DNA of 64,000 bases from Maridesulfovibrio bastinii DSM 16055 (GTDB taxonomy: Bacteria; Desulfobacterota; Desulfovibrionia; Desulfovibrionales; Desulfovibrionaceae), in contig NZ_AUCX01000013.1 of NCBI RefSeq assembly GCF_000429985.1, positions 89,013 to 153,012 on the forward strand, given 5' to 3'. Of the stretch, positions 1-8,747 are shown piece by piece. Within the stretch, counting starts at the first letter, position 1. Every line of letters begins with the position of its first letter. Below the pieces are notes generated by a model that did not search any database, was not told the DNA's origin, and saw nothing but the letters and a program-made list of their open reading frames with translations. Both the position numbers and the translations under genes were made by a program.

Positions 1-534
1 TGGTTCAAATTACTTTTTATGAGGTATCCATGGATCAGCGGAGTCATGACTCTTAATTCTGAAGCAATGGTTTTAATGAAACTTCCTGAAGACGGTATTA
101 AACCTTTTAAGGCCGGCCCACTCATTGAATACGAGGGAGACTGGTCAGAAGTTCGTTTAAAATCATTTATTAATTATACTAAATTCGGTCCTGAACTTTA
201 TATGGCAACTCCTTTCTTTAAGGATGCCGAATTCAAGGGACTGGTAGTTGTTCATTTTGATCCACGTGTTCTTTTAAATTTTTGTCCTCGCCCGCAGGAT
301 TTGATCATATTTCATCCCGATGGAGGTGGAATATGGACCGGAATGAAAAATCTCGATCGCAAATCATTGTTAAAAATCAAATGGGAAAACCTTCTTGATG
401 AACATGTGCGAGGTATTATTAAAATTGGTAATGATGATTTTGTCTGGTTTTCACGGTATATAGGTGAAACTCAGATTGTTTATCTTACCAAAGCTGTTTC
501 GAAAGAAGATGATGATGAATTCTGGTTTTTTTAA
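1..534 (+). CDS. Unknown protein, possibly Cache-like sensor fragment (5' end probably outside window)
   Basis: The reading frame is open from base 1 to the stop at 532-534. The first in-frame ATG is at 19, but it has no ribosome binding site, so the gene probably begins upstream of the window. I do not recognise the family. The visible 171 residues are a mixed alpha/beta soluble domain with no membrane segment. The central part (FFKDAEFKGLVVVHFDPRVL, about residues 67-86) resembles the beta-strand core of Cache/PDC sensor domains. The C-terminus is acidic (KEDDDEF). It is followed by an 83-bp gap before fbp. Function unknown; the Cache idea is only an inference. Confidence 0.6.
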   Translation, partial: WFKLLFMRYPWISGVMTLNSEAMVLMKLPEDGIKPFKAGPLIEYEGDWSEVRLKSFINYTKFGPELYMATPFFKDAEFKGLVVVHFDPRVLLNFCPRPQDLIIFHPDGGGIWTGMKNLDRKSLLKIKWENLLDEHVRGIIKIGNDDFVWFSRYIGETQIVYLTKAVSKEDDDEFWFF

Positions 535-617
535 TCGGTCTTTTATTGATATCAATTAATTTTAAATTATGCCTTCAATGATTAGTCTGGGATCTTATTT
601 AGACTGAAGGAGGATTA

Positions 618-1634
618 ATGACCCAGCAGATAACAGTCACCGAGCACCTGCTTCTACATCAGACACAGATACCCGGTGCGACCGGACGTTTTACTCACTT
701 ATTCAACGAGCTTGTCCTGTCCGCCAAAATTATTTCGCGTGAAGTTAACAAGGCCGGGCTGGTTGATGTCCTGGGTTTTACGGGAGAGATAAACGTTCAA
801 GGTGAGGAAGTTAAAAAGCTGGATGAATACGCGAACCGTATTCTCATCCACCGTATGGCCAGATCAGGGGTTCTTTGCGCAATGGCCTCTGAAGAGAACG
901 CTGATATAATAGATATCCCTCATGGCCTCCCTCAGGGTGGTTATATCATTATCTTTGATCCTCTGGATGGATCTTCCAATATTGATGTTAACGTTAACAT
1001 CGGGACTATTTTTTCTATTCACAGGCGCCTGAGCAAGGAAGGGACTCCCGTTCAATCATCTGATGTTCTTCAGGCTGGAACAGAGCAGGTTGCAGCAGGT
1101 TATATCCTTTATGGCTCCTCAACTATGCTTGTTTTTACAACAGGTGATGGTGTTCATGGATTCACATTGGACCCCGGCGTTGGAGAATTCCTGCTGTCAC
1201 ATCCTAACCTCAAAATTCCTGAAAGCGGTAAAATATACTCTATCAACGAGGGATATTGGCCTTATTGGAATGAGGCTACCCGCAAAGTAGTTAAGTATTT
1301 TAAATCTGAAGACAATATTAACGGAAAACCATACAGCCTTCGTTATATTGGTTCTCTTGTTGCTGACTTTCATAGAAATCTTATCTATGGCGGGGTTTTT
1401 ATGTATCCTGCTGATCATCGCGACCCTAAAAAGCCTAGAGGGAAACTGCGCCTGATGTGTGAAGCTTCTCCCATGGCAATGCTTGTGGAGCAGGCCGGAG
1501 GCATGGCCACTGACGGAACTAAAAGAATTTTAGATATTGTTCCTGATGATCTGCATCAGAGGGTTCCTCTTTTTATAGGTTCCAAACGTGAAGTCGAAAT
1601 TATTCGTGAAATATACGAGAGTTGTGAAGAATAA
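618..1634 (+). CDS. fbp: Fructose-1,6-bisphosphatase class I
   Basis: Hydrolyses fructose 1,6-bisphosphate to fructose 6-phosphate in the cytosol, the committed step of gluconeogenesis. The 338-residue length is normal for class I enzymes. The metal-binding signature [10 protein letters not shown] lies at residues 114-123, preceded by the SEEN acidic motif near residue 91. The late motif [15 protein letters not shown], with the catalytic-site lysine and glutamate, is intact. The start is set by a strong GGAGG at 609-613, five bases before the ATG. The stop overlaps the tsaD start (TAATG), so the two are translationally coupled. Confidence 0.96.
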   Translation: MTQQITVTEHLLLHQTQIPGATGRFTHLFNELVLSAKIISREVNKAGLVDVLGFTGEINVQGEEVKKLDEYANRILIHRMARSGVLCAMASEENADIIDIPHGLPQGGYIIIFDPLDGSSNIDVNVNIGTIFSIHRRLSKEGTPVQSSDVLQAGTEQVAAGYILYGSSTMLVFTTGDGVHGFTLDPGVGEFLLSHPNLKIPESGKIYSINEGYWPYWNEATRKVVKYFKSEDNINGKPYSLRYIGSLVADFHRNLIYGGVFMYPADHRDPKKPRGKLRLMCEASPMAMLVEQAGGMATDGTKRILDIVPDDLHQRVPLFIGSKREVEIIREIYESCEE

Positions 1635-2698
1635 TGCTGTGTCTTGGTATAGAGACTTCATGTGATGAAACTGGAGTAGCTCTCGTTCGTGACGGCAGGC
1701 TTATCGGTGAAAAATTAGCAACTCAGATTGATGTGCATGCTCTTTTCGGTGGAGTAGTTCCTGAAATTGCTTCACGGGAGCATTTAAAAGTTCTTCCTGC
1801 TCTTTTTCGTGCACTAATTGAAGAGTGTTCCATTGAGTTCAGTGAAATTGACAGAATTGCGGTAGCTAGAGGCCCCGGTTTACTAGGGAGCCTGCTTGTC
1901 GGTGTTAATTTTGCAAAAGCTCTCTCATTAGCTTCAAATGTAAAAGTTCTGGGTGTTAACCATTTATGGGCGCACCTGCTTTCACCGGGGCTTGAGCAGA
2001 ACCTTGAATTTCCTTCATTGGGTCTTCTTGTCTCTGGTGGGCATACGCATATTTATAGGATTAACTCTCCTGAATCGTTTGAACTCCTAGGTCGGACCTT
2101 GGATGATGCTGCCGGTGAAGCTTTTGACAAGACTGCAAAATTATTAAATTTTCCTTACCCCGGTGGTCGGCTTGTGGATGAGTTTGGTGCCAAGGAAAAA
2201 CCTGATAAAAGAATGTTTCCTGTACCATACATCCATAATGAAAATCTAGATTTCAGCTTCAGTGGACTTAAAACCTGTGTAGCTAATTATGTGAATCAGA
2301 ATCCTGAATTAAAAATTGAAGGTATGGTTCTCCCTGAAAATGAAGAGTCTGATTTATCATCAAAAAGAAATATTATGCTCTCTTCATTCAATTACACAGT
2401 TGGAGAAACTTTGAAGGTCAAGGTTGGAAGGGCTCTGGAAAAAAATTCAGGAATAAAATCTCTTATTGTTGCCGGAGGAGTCGCTGCAAACTCTGTCGTG
2501 CGGAAAGTCATGGCTGACTGCGCCTCAAGGTTTTCTGTACCACTTATTTTACCTCCGCTTAGATTGTGCACTGATAATGCGGCCATGATTGCTTATGCCG
2601 GGTATTGCCTGGGCAAACGTGGCTATTATCATGATCTTTCTTTTGAGGCCATTCCGCGCGGACGAGTAGTTCCGACTGACTGGTTGTCAGAATGTTAG
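1634..2698 (+). CDS. tsaD: tRNA N6-threonylcarbamoyladenosine transferase TsaD
   Basis: Transfers the threonylcarbamoyl group to A37 of ANN-decoding tRNAs, working with TsaB, TsaE and TsaC. The protein has 354 residues, somewhat longer than the usual ~340. It starts with the ASKHA nucleotide-binding signature IETSCDETGVAL (residues 6-17). The metal-binding histidines are in NHLWAH near residue 110, and the late GGVAANSVVR loop and DNAAMIAYAG motif are present. Its ATG shares one base with the fbp stop codon. An insertion of about 20 residues (around residues 225-245) probably explains the extra length. Confidence 0.95.
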   Translation: MLCLGIETSCDETGVALVRDGRLIGEKLATQIDVHALFGGVVPEIASREHLKVLPALFRALIEECSIEFSEIDRIAVARGPGLLGSLLVGVNFAKALSLASNVKVLGVNHLWAHLLSPGLEQNLEFPSLGLLVSGGHTHIYRINSPESFELLGRTLDDAAGEAFDKTAKLLNFPYPGGRLVDEFGAKEKPDKRMFPVPYIHNENLDFSFSGLKTCVANYVNQNPELKIEGMVLPENEESDLSSKRNIMLSSFNYTVGETLKVKVGRALEKNSGIKSLIVAGGVAANSVVRKVMADCASRFSVPLILPPLRLCTDNAAMIAYAGYCLGKRGYYHDLSFEAIPRGRVVPTDWLSEC

Positions 2699-2764
2699 AC
2701 TTGGTCTTTACCTATGGCCTTATAGAAGGTATTCTGGAAGGTGTTTTTCGTATGTGGATACGTC

Positions 2765-2793
2765 TTGACAGTTTTATTAACGCTATTTATTTT
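2765..2793 (+). promoter_or_regulatory. Possible promoter for trxA
   Basis: A perfect -35 element TTGACA at 2765-2770 is followed after 17 bases by TATTTT at 2788-2793. It lies in the 201-bp gap ahead of trxA and would give a leader of about 100 nt. The -10 match is only moderate, so this is a candidate. Confidence 0.4.
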
Positions 2794-2899
2794 TTATAAG
2801 CTGGCCCAAGCGGACATCGATTAAAATGTGTGTTGAATTGTGCCGGACTTGCCCTTTTGGGGTTGAACCACTTAACATAGTGAAAAGAAGGAGATAATC

Positions 2900-3220
2900 A
2901 TGGCTCTTCAGGTTACAGACGACAATTTTAAAGAAGAAGTATTGGATTGTGACACCCCCGTTCTGGTTGATTTCTGGGCTCCTTGGTGCGGACCCTGTCG
3001 TGCAATGGGACCTGTCATTGATGAACTCTCTGAAGAGTTCGCCGGAAAGGTTAAAATTTGCAAAATGAATGTTGATGATAATCCTTCATCTCCAGGCAAG
3101 TATGGTATTCGTGCGATTCCTACCCTCATTCTTTTCAAGAATGGTGAAGTCGCAGATCAGACCACTGGAGCCGTTTCAAAAAGTAGTATCAAGGAAATGA
3201 TTAACAGCAAGGCTCTGTAA
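2900..3220 (+). CDS. trxA: Thioredoxin
   Basis: Small cytosolic dithiol-disulfide carrier reduced by thioredoxin reductase. The 106 residues form a single thioredoxin fold. The active site WCGPC has cysteines at residues 30 and 33, and the cis-proline motif IPTL is near residue 76. The start has the strong site AAGAAGGAG at 2884-2892. It lies four bases upstream of trxB, so the redox pair is one operon. A start-proximal cysteine (residue 17) is an additional, non-active-site cysteine. Confidence 0.97.
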   Translation: MALQVTDDNFKEEVLDCDTPVLVDFWAPWCGPCRAMGPVIDELSEEFAGKVKICKMNVDDNPSSPGKYGIRAIPTLILFKNGEVADQTTGAVSKSSIKEMINSKAL

Positions 3221-3223
3221 AAA

Positions 3224-4147
3224 ATGAAGTCTTATGACGCGATTGTAATTGGGGGCGGCCCGGCTGGTATGGCCGCCGCCCTCTACCTTGTCAGGTCCGG
3301 TGTTAAAACTGTTCTAGTTGAAAAGTTATCACCCGGCGGACAGATGTTGATGACAGAAGAGCTTGAAAATTATCCCGGATTCCCGCGTGGAATAAAGGGA
3401 TATGAGCTTTGTGATCGTATGGATGAGCATCTGCGTGAATATGATCTTGATCGTATTCTGGATGAAGTAAAAGAAATAAAAGTTGAGGAAGGTAAACATT
3501 CCTTGCTGGTTGGTGATGAGTGGATTACCGGAAGAGCTGTTATTTTTGCCAGTGGCGTTACTTTCAGGAAACTGCATGTTCATAACGAGGACAAACTTCT
3601 GGGCCGTGGAGTTTCATACTGTGCTATCTGCGATGGTAACTTTTTTAGAGATAAAGTAATTGCAGTTGTCGGTGGCGGAAACTCTGCTCTCGAAGAAGCT
3701 CTGTATCTTTCCAGACTCGTTAAGAAAATTTATCTTATCCATCGCAGGGAAGAATTCCGGGGACTTAAATGCTATCAGGATAAATGTTATAAAGATCCTA
3801 AAATAGAAATGGTTTTAAATAGCGTTGTTACCAGAGTTCTTGGCGATGATGATGTTAGCGGAGTTGAAGTTCAGAATGTTAAAACAGAAGAGTATTCTGA
3901 AATTGATCTGGATGGAGTGTTCATCTTTGTAGGTTTTGATCCGGTTAATAATTTCTTTCCGCCTGAATTGGAACTGGACGAGTGGGGCTTTATCAAGACC
4001 GATCAGGAAATGGCCACTAATATACCCGGAATATATGCGGCCGGAGATATAAGGTCCAAAAAATGTCGTCAGGTAGTAACTGCCGTTGGCGACGGCGCAA
4101 CCGCCGCAACAGCTGCTTTTGCTTATCTGGAACATAATAATGGTTAA
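3224..4147 (+). CDS. trxB: Thioredoxin reductase
   Basis: FAD-dependent reductase that passes electrons from NAD(P)H to thioredoxin. The 307-residue protein has the FAD motif GGGPAG at residues 10-15. The redox-active CAIC is at residues 133-136, and the second dinucleotide motif GGGNSALEEA follows near residue 149. The FAD-closing motif YAAGD is near residue 275. The active site is CAIC rather than the more common CATC, a known variant. It directly follows trxA and overlaps the next gene by 8 bases. Confidence 0.95.
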   Translation: MKSYDAIVIGGGPAGMAAALYLVRSGVKTVLVEKLSPGGQMLMTEELENYPGFPRGIKGYELCDRMDEHLREYDLDRILDEVKEIKVEEGKHSLLVGDEWITGRAVIFASGVTFRKLHVHNEDKLLGRGVSYCAICDGNFFRDKVIAVVGGGNSALEEALYLSRLVKKIYLIHRREEFRGLKCYQDKCYKDPKIEMVLNSVVTRVLGDDDVSGVEVQNVKTEEYSEIDLDGVFIFVGFDPVNNFFPPELELDEWGFIKTDQEMATNIPGIYAAGDIRSKKCRQVVTAVGDGATAATAAFAYLEHNNG

Positions 4148-4871
4148 GAGTTTATTTCAACTTTTTTTTATTTCAGTACTTTTATTTAATTTAAGTGCCT
4201 GTGGCGTTATCGATTATTTTTTCCTGCCGAAACCGGAAGATACAGCACAAGAGCTGTATGAAGCTGGTGTAGATTCCATGGCTGTGAAGGAATATTCAGA
4301 TGCTGCTGATTATTTTGCAAAATTAAAAGATCGTTATCCTTTCAGCTCTTATACCGTTAAGGCCGAATTGAGTCTCGGGGATGCGTATTTTCTGGGAAAA
4401 AGATATGTAGACGCCTCTGAGGCGTATAAAGAATTTTCTGCTTTGCATCCATCCAATAAAGAAATTCCTTATGTTCTTTACCAGATCGGTTTGAGTCATT
4501 TCAATCTTTTTAAGTCTATTGATCGTCCTCAAAATCATATTTCAGAGGCTTTAGAATATTTTTATAGAGTTGAAGAGGCTTATCCTGATAGTAAATATGC
4601 AACCGCTGCAAAAAAATATATAGTTAAATGCCGTAACAAGCTTGCTGATCATGAACTTTATATTGCTGACTTTTTCTGGCGATCAGAAAAATATGGATCA
4701 GCATGGAAAAGATATGCTTATGTAGTACGCAATTTCAAGGATCTTCCAAAAGTCCAGAAATATGCTATGAAGCAGGCTGAGATGTCTTACTATGAATACC
4801 AGAAAACGCTTTCGCAAAAAGAACGAGAACGTTTGCAGGGCAGTTGGAAAGAGCTTCTCAACTGGCTATAA
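4140..4871 (+). CDS. bamD: Outer-membrane assembly lipoprotein BamD-like
   Basis: Likely the BamD subunit of the beta-barrel assembly machine, anchored to the periplasmic face of the outer membrane. The chosen ATG at 4140 overlaps trxB by 8 bases and gives a typical lipoprotein signal: MVKSLFQLFF start and lipobox LSAC with the acylated cysteine near residue 21. The longer frame from 4086 lies inside trxB. Residues about 40-190 are tetratricopeptide-like helices (repeats beginning AQELYEAGVD and AKLKDRYPFS). The 243-residue length fits the family. The position after trxAB is unusual but does not argue against the call. Confidence 0.85.
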   Translation: MVKSLFQLFFISVLLFNLSACGVIDYFFLPKPEDTAQELYEAGVDSMAVKEYSDAADYFAKLKDRYPFSSYTVKAELSLGDAYFLGKRYVDASEAYKEFSALHPSNKEIPYVLYQIGLSHFNLFKSIDRPQNHISEALEYFYRVEEAYPDSKYATAAKKYIVKCRNKLADHELYIADFFWRSEKYGSAWKRYAYVVRNFKDLPKVQKYAMKQAEMSYYEYQKTLSQKERERLQGSWKELLNWL

Positions 4872-4892
4872 TTAAACAGTACCATTACTTTC

Positions 4893-4920
4893 AGGCGGCT
4901 TTTCAGTCGCCTTTTTTTTA
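4893..4920 (+). terminator. Rho-independent terminator after bamD
   Basis: A short GC stem (AGGCGGC pairing with GTCGCCT around TTTTCA) is followed by eight T. It ends the trxA-trxB-bamD unit only four bases before the next ATG. Confidence 0.75.
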
Positions 4921-4923
4921 CAA

Positions 4924-5721
4924 ATGAAACAAAAAATATTTTCTTTCCCAGAATGGATAAATGATTGTCAGGTCTCGGATAACTTATTCGGTGATGCTTA
5001 TGAAAATACTCCGGCACGTTTCAGAGCTTGGATGAAAACTGAAATCGCCAGATTATGGAATATTTATGAGGCAGAATCACCAAGTAATGTCTCATCCAGA
5101 AAATCGTGGAACAGCGGTTTTTCTGTAGAACAAACTGAAATTCCTGACGATGTTGTCATACTTGCTTTTGATAGCAAAACGGTCTCTCCTGTGAGGGTAT
5201 TAGCTGCTTTGGTTCCGGCACTGGTTTCGGGAGTTAAAAATATTATAGCTGCCCATATTGGTGATGGGGAAATTTCTTCATCAGTGCTGGCAGCTTTTGA
5301 GCTTTCAGGACAGGAAAGAGTTGTTTCCGTATCTGTTGATTATTTTCAAAATTTGATTGAAGCATGCTGTAGTGATAATTTTTCTACTGTTGTCTTGGAT
5401 TTGTGCGGGGCGGGGCCTGTAAAAATTGATGCTAAATCAAATATCAAATACTGGCGTAATCCTGAAATTGCTAAAATAGCTTTATGCTCTGAAATAACAG
5501 AAGAAATTTATGAATTGATTTCTTTTATTCATCCTGATCTTGATATAATTGAAACCTCTCCAGCTAACTTGGAAGGGTTTTATGTGGCGATTGTTCAAGA
5601 TGAAGTTTTGCCCGGGGATAAGCCTAAACTTATTTTGAAATCCGGTCATGAAGGATGTTGGGTCTGGCATAGCCTTAACAATTCTATTTTTAAAAGTATT
5701 TCTTTTACATTTTCTGACTGA
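4924..5721 (+). CDS. Unknown protein with weak HisD/aldehyde-dehydrogenase-like core
   Basis: I do not firmly recognise this 265-residue protein. The stretch VSPVRVLAALVPALVSGVKN (about residues 83-102), followed by IIAAHIGDGEISSSVLAAFE, resembles the nucleotide-binding core of histidinol dehydrogenase and related aldehyde-dehydrogenase-fold enzymes. It is only about 60 percent of HisD length, and no zinc-ligand or catalytic residues can be assigned. The ATG sits directly behind a terminator T-run with no ribosome binding site. The start is therefore uncertain; the next in-frame ATG is at 5032. It precedes fusA by 28 bases. Possibly a degenerate or repurposed HisD relative. Confidence 0.6.
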   Translation: MKQKIFSFPEWINDCQVSDNLFGDAYENTPARFRAWMKTEIARLWNIYEAESPSNVSSRKSWNSGFSVEQTEIPDDVVILAFDSKTVSPVRVLAALVPALVSGVKNIIAAHIGDGEISSSVLAAFELSGQERVVSVSVDYFQNLIEACCSDNFSTVVLDLCGAGPVKIDAKSNIKYWRNPEIAKIALCSEITEEIYELISFIHPDLDIIETSPANLEGFYVAIVQDEVLPGDKPKLILKSGHEGCWVWHSLNNSIFKSISFTFSD

Positions 5722-5749
5722 TAATTTTCAATAATCAGGAAGGATTACA

Positions 5750-7801
5750 ATGAGTGCGAAAGCGGATTTTTCAGCTAAAAAGCTTGTTTTGTTACGTAAT
5801 ATCGGAGTAATTGCGCATATCGATGCGGGTAAAACAACCGTCACCGAAAGAATGCTTTACTATTCAGGTAAAATTCATCGAATGGGAGAAGTTCATGAAG
5901 GTACAGCCACTATGGATTTTATGCCTGAAGAACAGGAACGCGGAATTACTATTTCTTCAGCAGTCACTAGCTGTTTCTGGAACGATAATACTATAAATAT
6001 AATCGATACTCCCGGACATGTTGATTTCACTATTGAAGTACAAAGGTCTTTAAGAGTTTTGGATGGGGCTGTTGGAGTTTTTTGCGCAGTGGGCGGAGTT
6101 GAACCACAGTCTGAAACCGTGTGGAGACAAAGCAGCAGTTATCATGTACCCAAAATAGCATTTATTAATAAAATGGACCGCCTTGGGGCTGACTTTGAAT
6201 CTGTTTTAAATTCCATGAGAGAAAGGCTGGGCGCCAATGTTATTCCCATACAGATCCCTGATGGCGAAGGTGAAGATTTTTGTGGTGTATTCGATGTTAT
6301 AAAAATGAAGAAAATCATTTTTGATGCTGATTCGCAGGGTGAGCATTATGAATACTTTGATTTGAGTTCTGAAGAAATGGAAAGGGTTGTCATCTGGCGT
6401 GAGCAGATGCTTGAAGGCCTTGCTGAAGTTGATGACGACTTTATGGAGGCTTATCTTGCTGATAGTGAAGTTTCTGAAGAGAAAATCCACATGGCTGTAA
6501 GGAAGGCAACATTAAATCTTTCAATTGTCCCGGTTCTGGCCGGATCAGCTTTAAAAAATATTGGTGTGCAGCCTTTAATGGACGCCGTATGTAGATATTT
6601 GCCAAGCCCGGTTGATGTTCGTCCTGTTGAAGGTATTTCTCCTGATACAGGAAAGAAAGTTTTAATTGAGTCAAAATTGTCTGCTCCTTTTACAGCTCTT
6701 GTTTTTAAAATTTCAATGGATACAGGGCGCAAAGTAGTCCTGATGCGTATTTATTCAGGAAAAATTTCAGCTGGTGATTCGGTCCTCAATGTCACGAGTG
6801 GAGAAAATGAGCGTGCCGCAAGACTTTTTCGATTACATGCTGGTAGACGAGAGAAACTGGATGAGGCTGGAGCAGGGGATATTGTTGCAGTCGCTGGAAT
6901 GAAAAATGCCAGAACAGGAGACACGCTTGCTGATAAGTCTCATCCTGTTATCCTTGAGCAGATAAGTCTTTATAAGCCTGTATTGTCTATGGCAATTGAG
7001 CCTCGTAATACAGAAGAAGGAGAGAAGCTTGAAGAGATTTTGGAAAAATATCTTCAGGAAGATCCTACTTTGGAGCTTGTTAAAGATGAGGAAACTGAAC
7101 AAATCGTTCTATCCGGTATGGGTGAACTTCATCTGGATGTAATACTTGAAAGATTAAAAAGAGAGTATTCTTTGGAGCCGCGTGCGGGGCACCCGCAGGT
7201 TGTATATCAGGAAGTTCCGGGACGTTCTGCCAGTGCTTCTGAAGAATTTTGTAAGATTTTAGGCGAAGATACTAATTATGGTTATGTTGAATTGAGTATA
7301 GAACCTCTTGAACGTGGAAAAGGCCAGGACATAGTTTTTGAAGTTGATCTTGGAGAATGGCCTGAAGAGTGGATTGACGCTGTTTATGATGGTATCAAAG
7401 ACGGCCTCGGTGCCGGTCCTCTTAAAGGCTATCCTGTTCAAGATATACGTGTTCGAGTCTTAAATCTGCAGCGTAAAGAATCTGAATCAAGTATAGCCGG
7501 TTATCACCTTGCAGCAGGAAGGGCATTGCGTAAATCTTTTGCCGGGGCTGAAATGAAGCTGATGGAACCTATTATGGAAGTAGATGTATCTGTCCCTTCA
7601 GATTTTGTTGGGGATGTAATCGGCCTGCTCGGAGCGAAAGGAGCTAAGATTGAAAATATGCTTGACCATGGTCAATCTAAAGTTGTTCAAGCCCTTGCAC
7701 CATTACGCAGTATGTTTGGCTTTCTGACTGAACTTAGATCGTCCACACAGGGTAGGGCCTCATTTGTAATGCAATTTTTACGATTTGACGTCTTAGAGTA
7801 A
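5750..7801 (+). CDS. fusA: Translation elongation factor G, stand-alone copy
   Basis: Ribosomal translocase GTPase of 683 residues. All G motifs are present: AHIDAGKTT (residues 22-30), RGITI (about 64), DTPGHVDF (about 87) and NKMD (about 141). Domain II, domain III (GMGELHLDV), domain IV and the C-terminal domain follow in order. It is not flanked by rpsL, rpsG or tuf, so it is probably a second EF-G rather than the str-operon copy. Whether it translocates, recycles ribosomes or acts under stress cannot be told from the sequence. AGGAAGG at 5738-5744 decides the start. Confidence 0.9.
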   Translation: MSAKADFSAKKLVLLRNIGVIAHIDAGKTTVTERMLYYSGKIHRMGEVHEGTATMDFMPEEQERGITISSAVTSCFWNDNTINIIDTPGHVDFTIEVQRSLRVLDGAVGVFCAVGGVEPQSETVWRQSSSYHVPKIAFINKMDRLGADFESVLNSMRERLGANVIPIQIPDGEGEDFCGVFDVIKMKKIIFDADSQGEHYEYFDLSSEEMERVVIWREQMLEGLAEVDDDFMEAYLADSEVSEEKIHMAVRKATLNLSIVPVLAGSALKNIGVQPLMDAVCRYLPSPVDVRPVEGISPDTGKKVLIESKLSAPFTALVFKISMDTGRKVVLMRIYSGKISAGDSVLNVTSGENERAARLFRLHAGRREKLDEAGAGDIVAVAGMKNARTGDTLADKSHPVILEQISLYKPVLSMAIEPRNTEEGEKLEEILEKYLQEDPTLELVKDEETEQIVLSGMGELHLDVILERLKREYSLEPRAGHPQVVYQEVPGRSASASEEFCKILGEDTNYGYVELSIEPLERGKGQDIVFEVDLGEWPEEWIDAVYDGIKDGLGAGPLKGYPVQDIRVRVLNLQRKESESSIAGYHLAAGRALRKSFAGAEMKLMEPIMEVDVSVPSDFVGDVIGLLGAKGAKIENMLDHGQSKVVQALAPLRSMFGFLTELRSSTQGRASFVMQFLRFDVLE

Positions 7802-7909
7802 CTTCAATTAAACATTCCCTGTGTTAAAAACTATTATATAGGGTTTTTTGTTTCTTTATAGATAATTTGTTCAAATTTTATCCATAGTTATGTATCTGTT
7901 AAGGTAAAA

Positions 7910-8413
7910 ATGTCTAAAACCAAAATTAAAAATCAAAGTCTTAAAAGACTTATCAGATTTTATTATTTGAAGGTAATGAGGATTAATGCCACTCCTCACA
8001 AAATAGCTTTGGGTGCTGCATGCGGAGTTTTTGGCGGTTGTTTTCCGTTTATTCCGGGCCTTCCTCTACAAACAGTTATAGCTGTTATCTGTGCCTTTAT
8101 TACGCGGAGCAGTAAAATAGCTGCTATAATAGCTACATGGATTTCAAATCCTCTGAATTGGCTATTCTTTTATTTTATTCAATATAAAATTGGTACATTT
8201 TTGTTGCCTATCACGGTTGATTTTAATCCTGATCAATGGAAAGTGTCTGATTTTATGGCTATAGGCTGGAAAGGTGTTACCATACTTATTTTTGGTGGTT
8301 TTATCCTTGGTATTCCGCTTGGAATTATTTCATATTTTGCGGCAAAGTTTTTTATCCAGAGGTATAGAAAGCGCAAGGCCTTAAGGACTCTTGCCAGAAG
8401 AAATAAGCTTTAA
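7910..8413 (+). CDS. DUF2062 membrane protein
   Basis: A 167-residue protein with a basic N-terminus, then about three hydrophobic segments (roughly residues 38-65, 70-90 and 117-145). It carries the DUF2062 pattern: TPHKIALGAACGVFGGCFPF, then the ISNPLNW motif near residue 80. The C-terminus is strongly basic (RYRKRKALRTLARR). The family is widespread in proteobacteria and lacks an established function. It stands alone between fusA and a strong terminator. Confidence 0.8.
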   Translation: MSKTKIKNQSLKRLIRFYYLKVMRINATPHKIALGAACGVFGGCFPFIPGLPLQTVIAVICAFITRSSKIAAIIATWISNPLNWLFFYFIQYKIGTFLLPITVDFNPDQWKVSDFMAIGWKGVTILIFGGFILGIPLGIISYFAAKFFIQRYRKRKALRTLARRNKL

Positions 8414-8436
8414 TATATTAAAGAGATATGAATATG

Positions 8437-8472
8437 AAGCCGATACCTTATTAATAAGGTGTCGGCTTTTTT
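8437..8472 (+). terminator. Strong rho-independent terminator
   Basis: A perfect-looking stem (AAGCCGATACCTTA against its near complement TAAGGTGTCGGCTT) is followed by seven T, 24 bases past the DUF2062 stop. Confidence 0.88.
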
Positions 8473-8747
8473 ATAAGTCATACTCTGTGTGGCAAAATAA
8501 CTTACTGACCGTATATTCTGAATGCTTAATTGCCATATTTTTTTTAAAAGGCTATATTAAAAAAGGTATCAGCTTGGTTTGCTGAAATTTGGCTGTAAAA
8601 CATGACAGAAGTATAAAATTTTTACTAATTCATATCATAATAAAGCTTTTTGTGACTTTATGTTGAGTTACTGTTTTGTTAAGTTGAAAAAGAGATTGAG
8701 TTTTTATGGAATAATTCGGGAATTGTTGTAGATTTTAGGAGTGCTAA
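8473..8747. other. AT-rich intergenic region before cheA
   Basis: No convincing gene. It must hold the cheA promoter, but I see no near-consensus element. The cheA ribosome binding site TTAGGAG at 8734-8740 closes the region. Confidence 0.5.

Noticed and set aside
2692..2799. 36-codon frame after tsaD (MLDLVFTYGLIEGI...)
   Set aside because: Overlaps the tsaD stop, has no ribosome binding site and contains the trxA -35 box; not supported as a gene.
2840..2880. Sigma-54-like motif ahead of trxA
   Set aside because: TGTGCCGGACTTGCC lacks the GG at -24 with correct spacing.
8391..8585. 64-codon frame
   Set aside because: Runs across the strong terminator at 8437-8472 and overlaps the DUF2062 gene.
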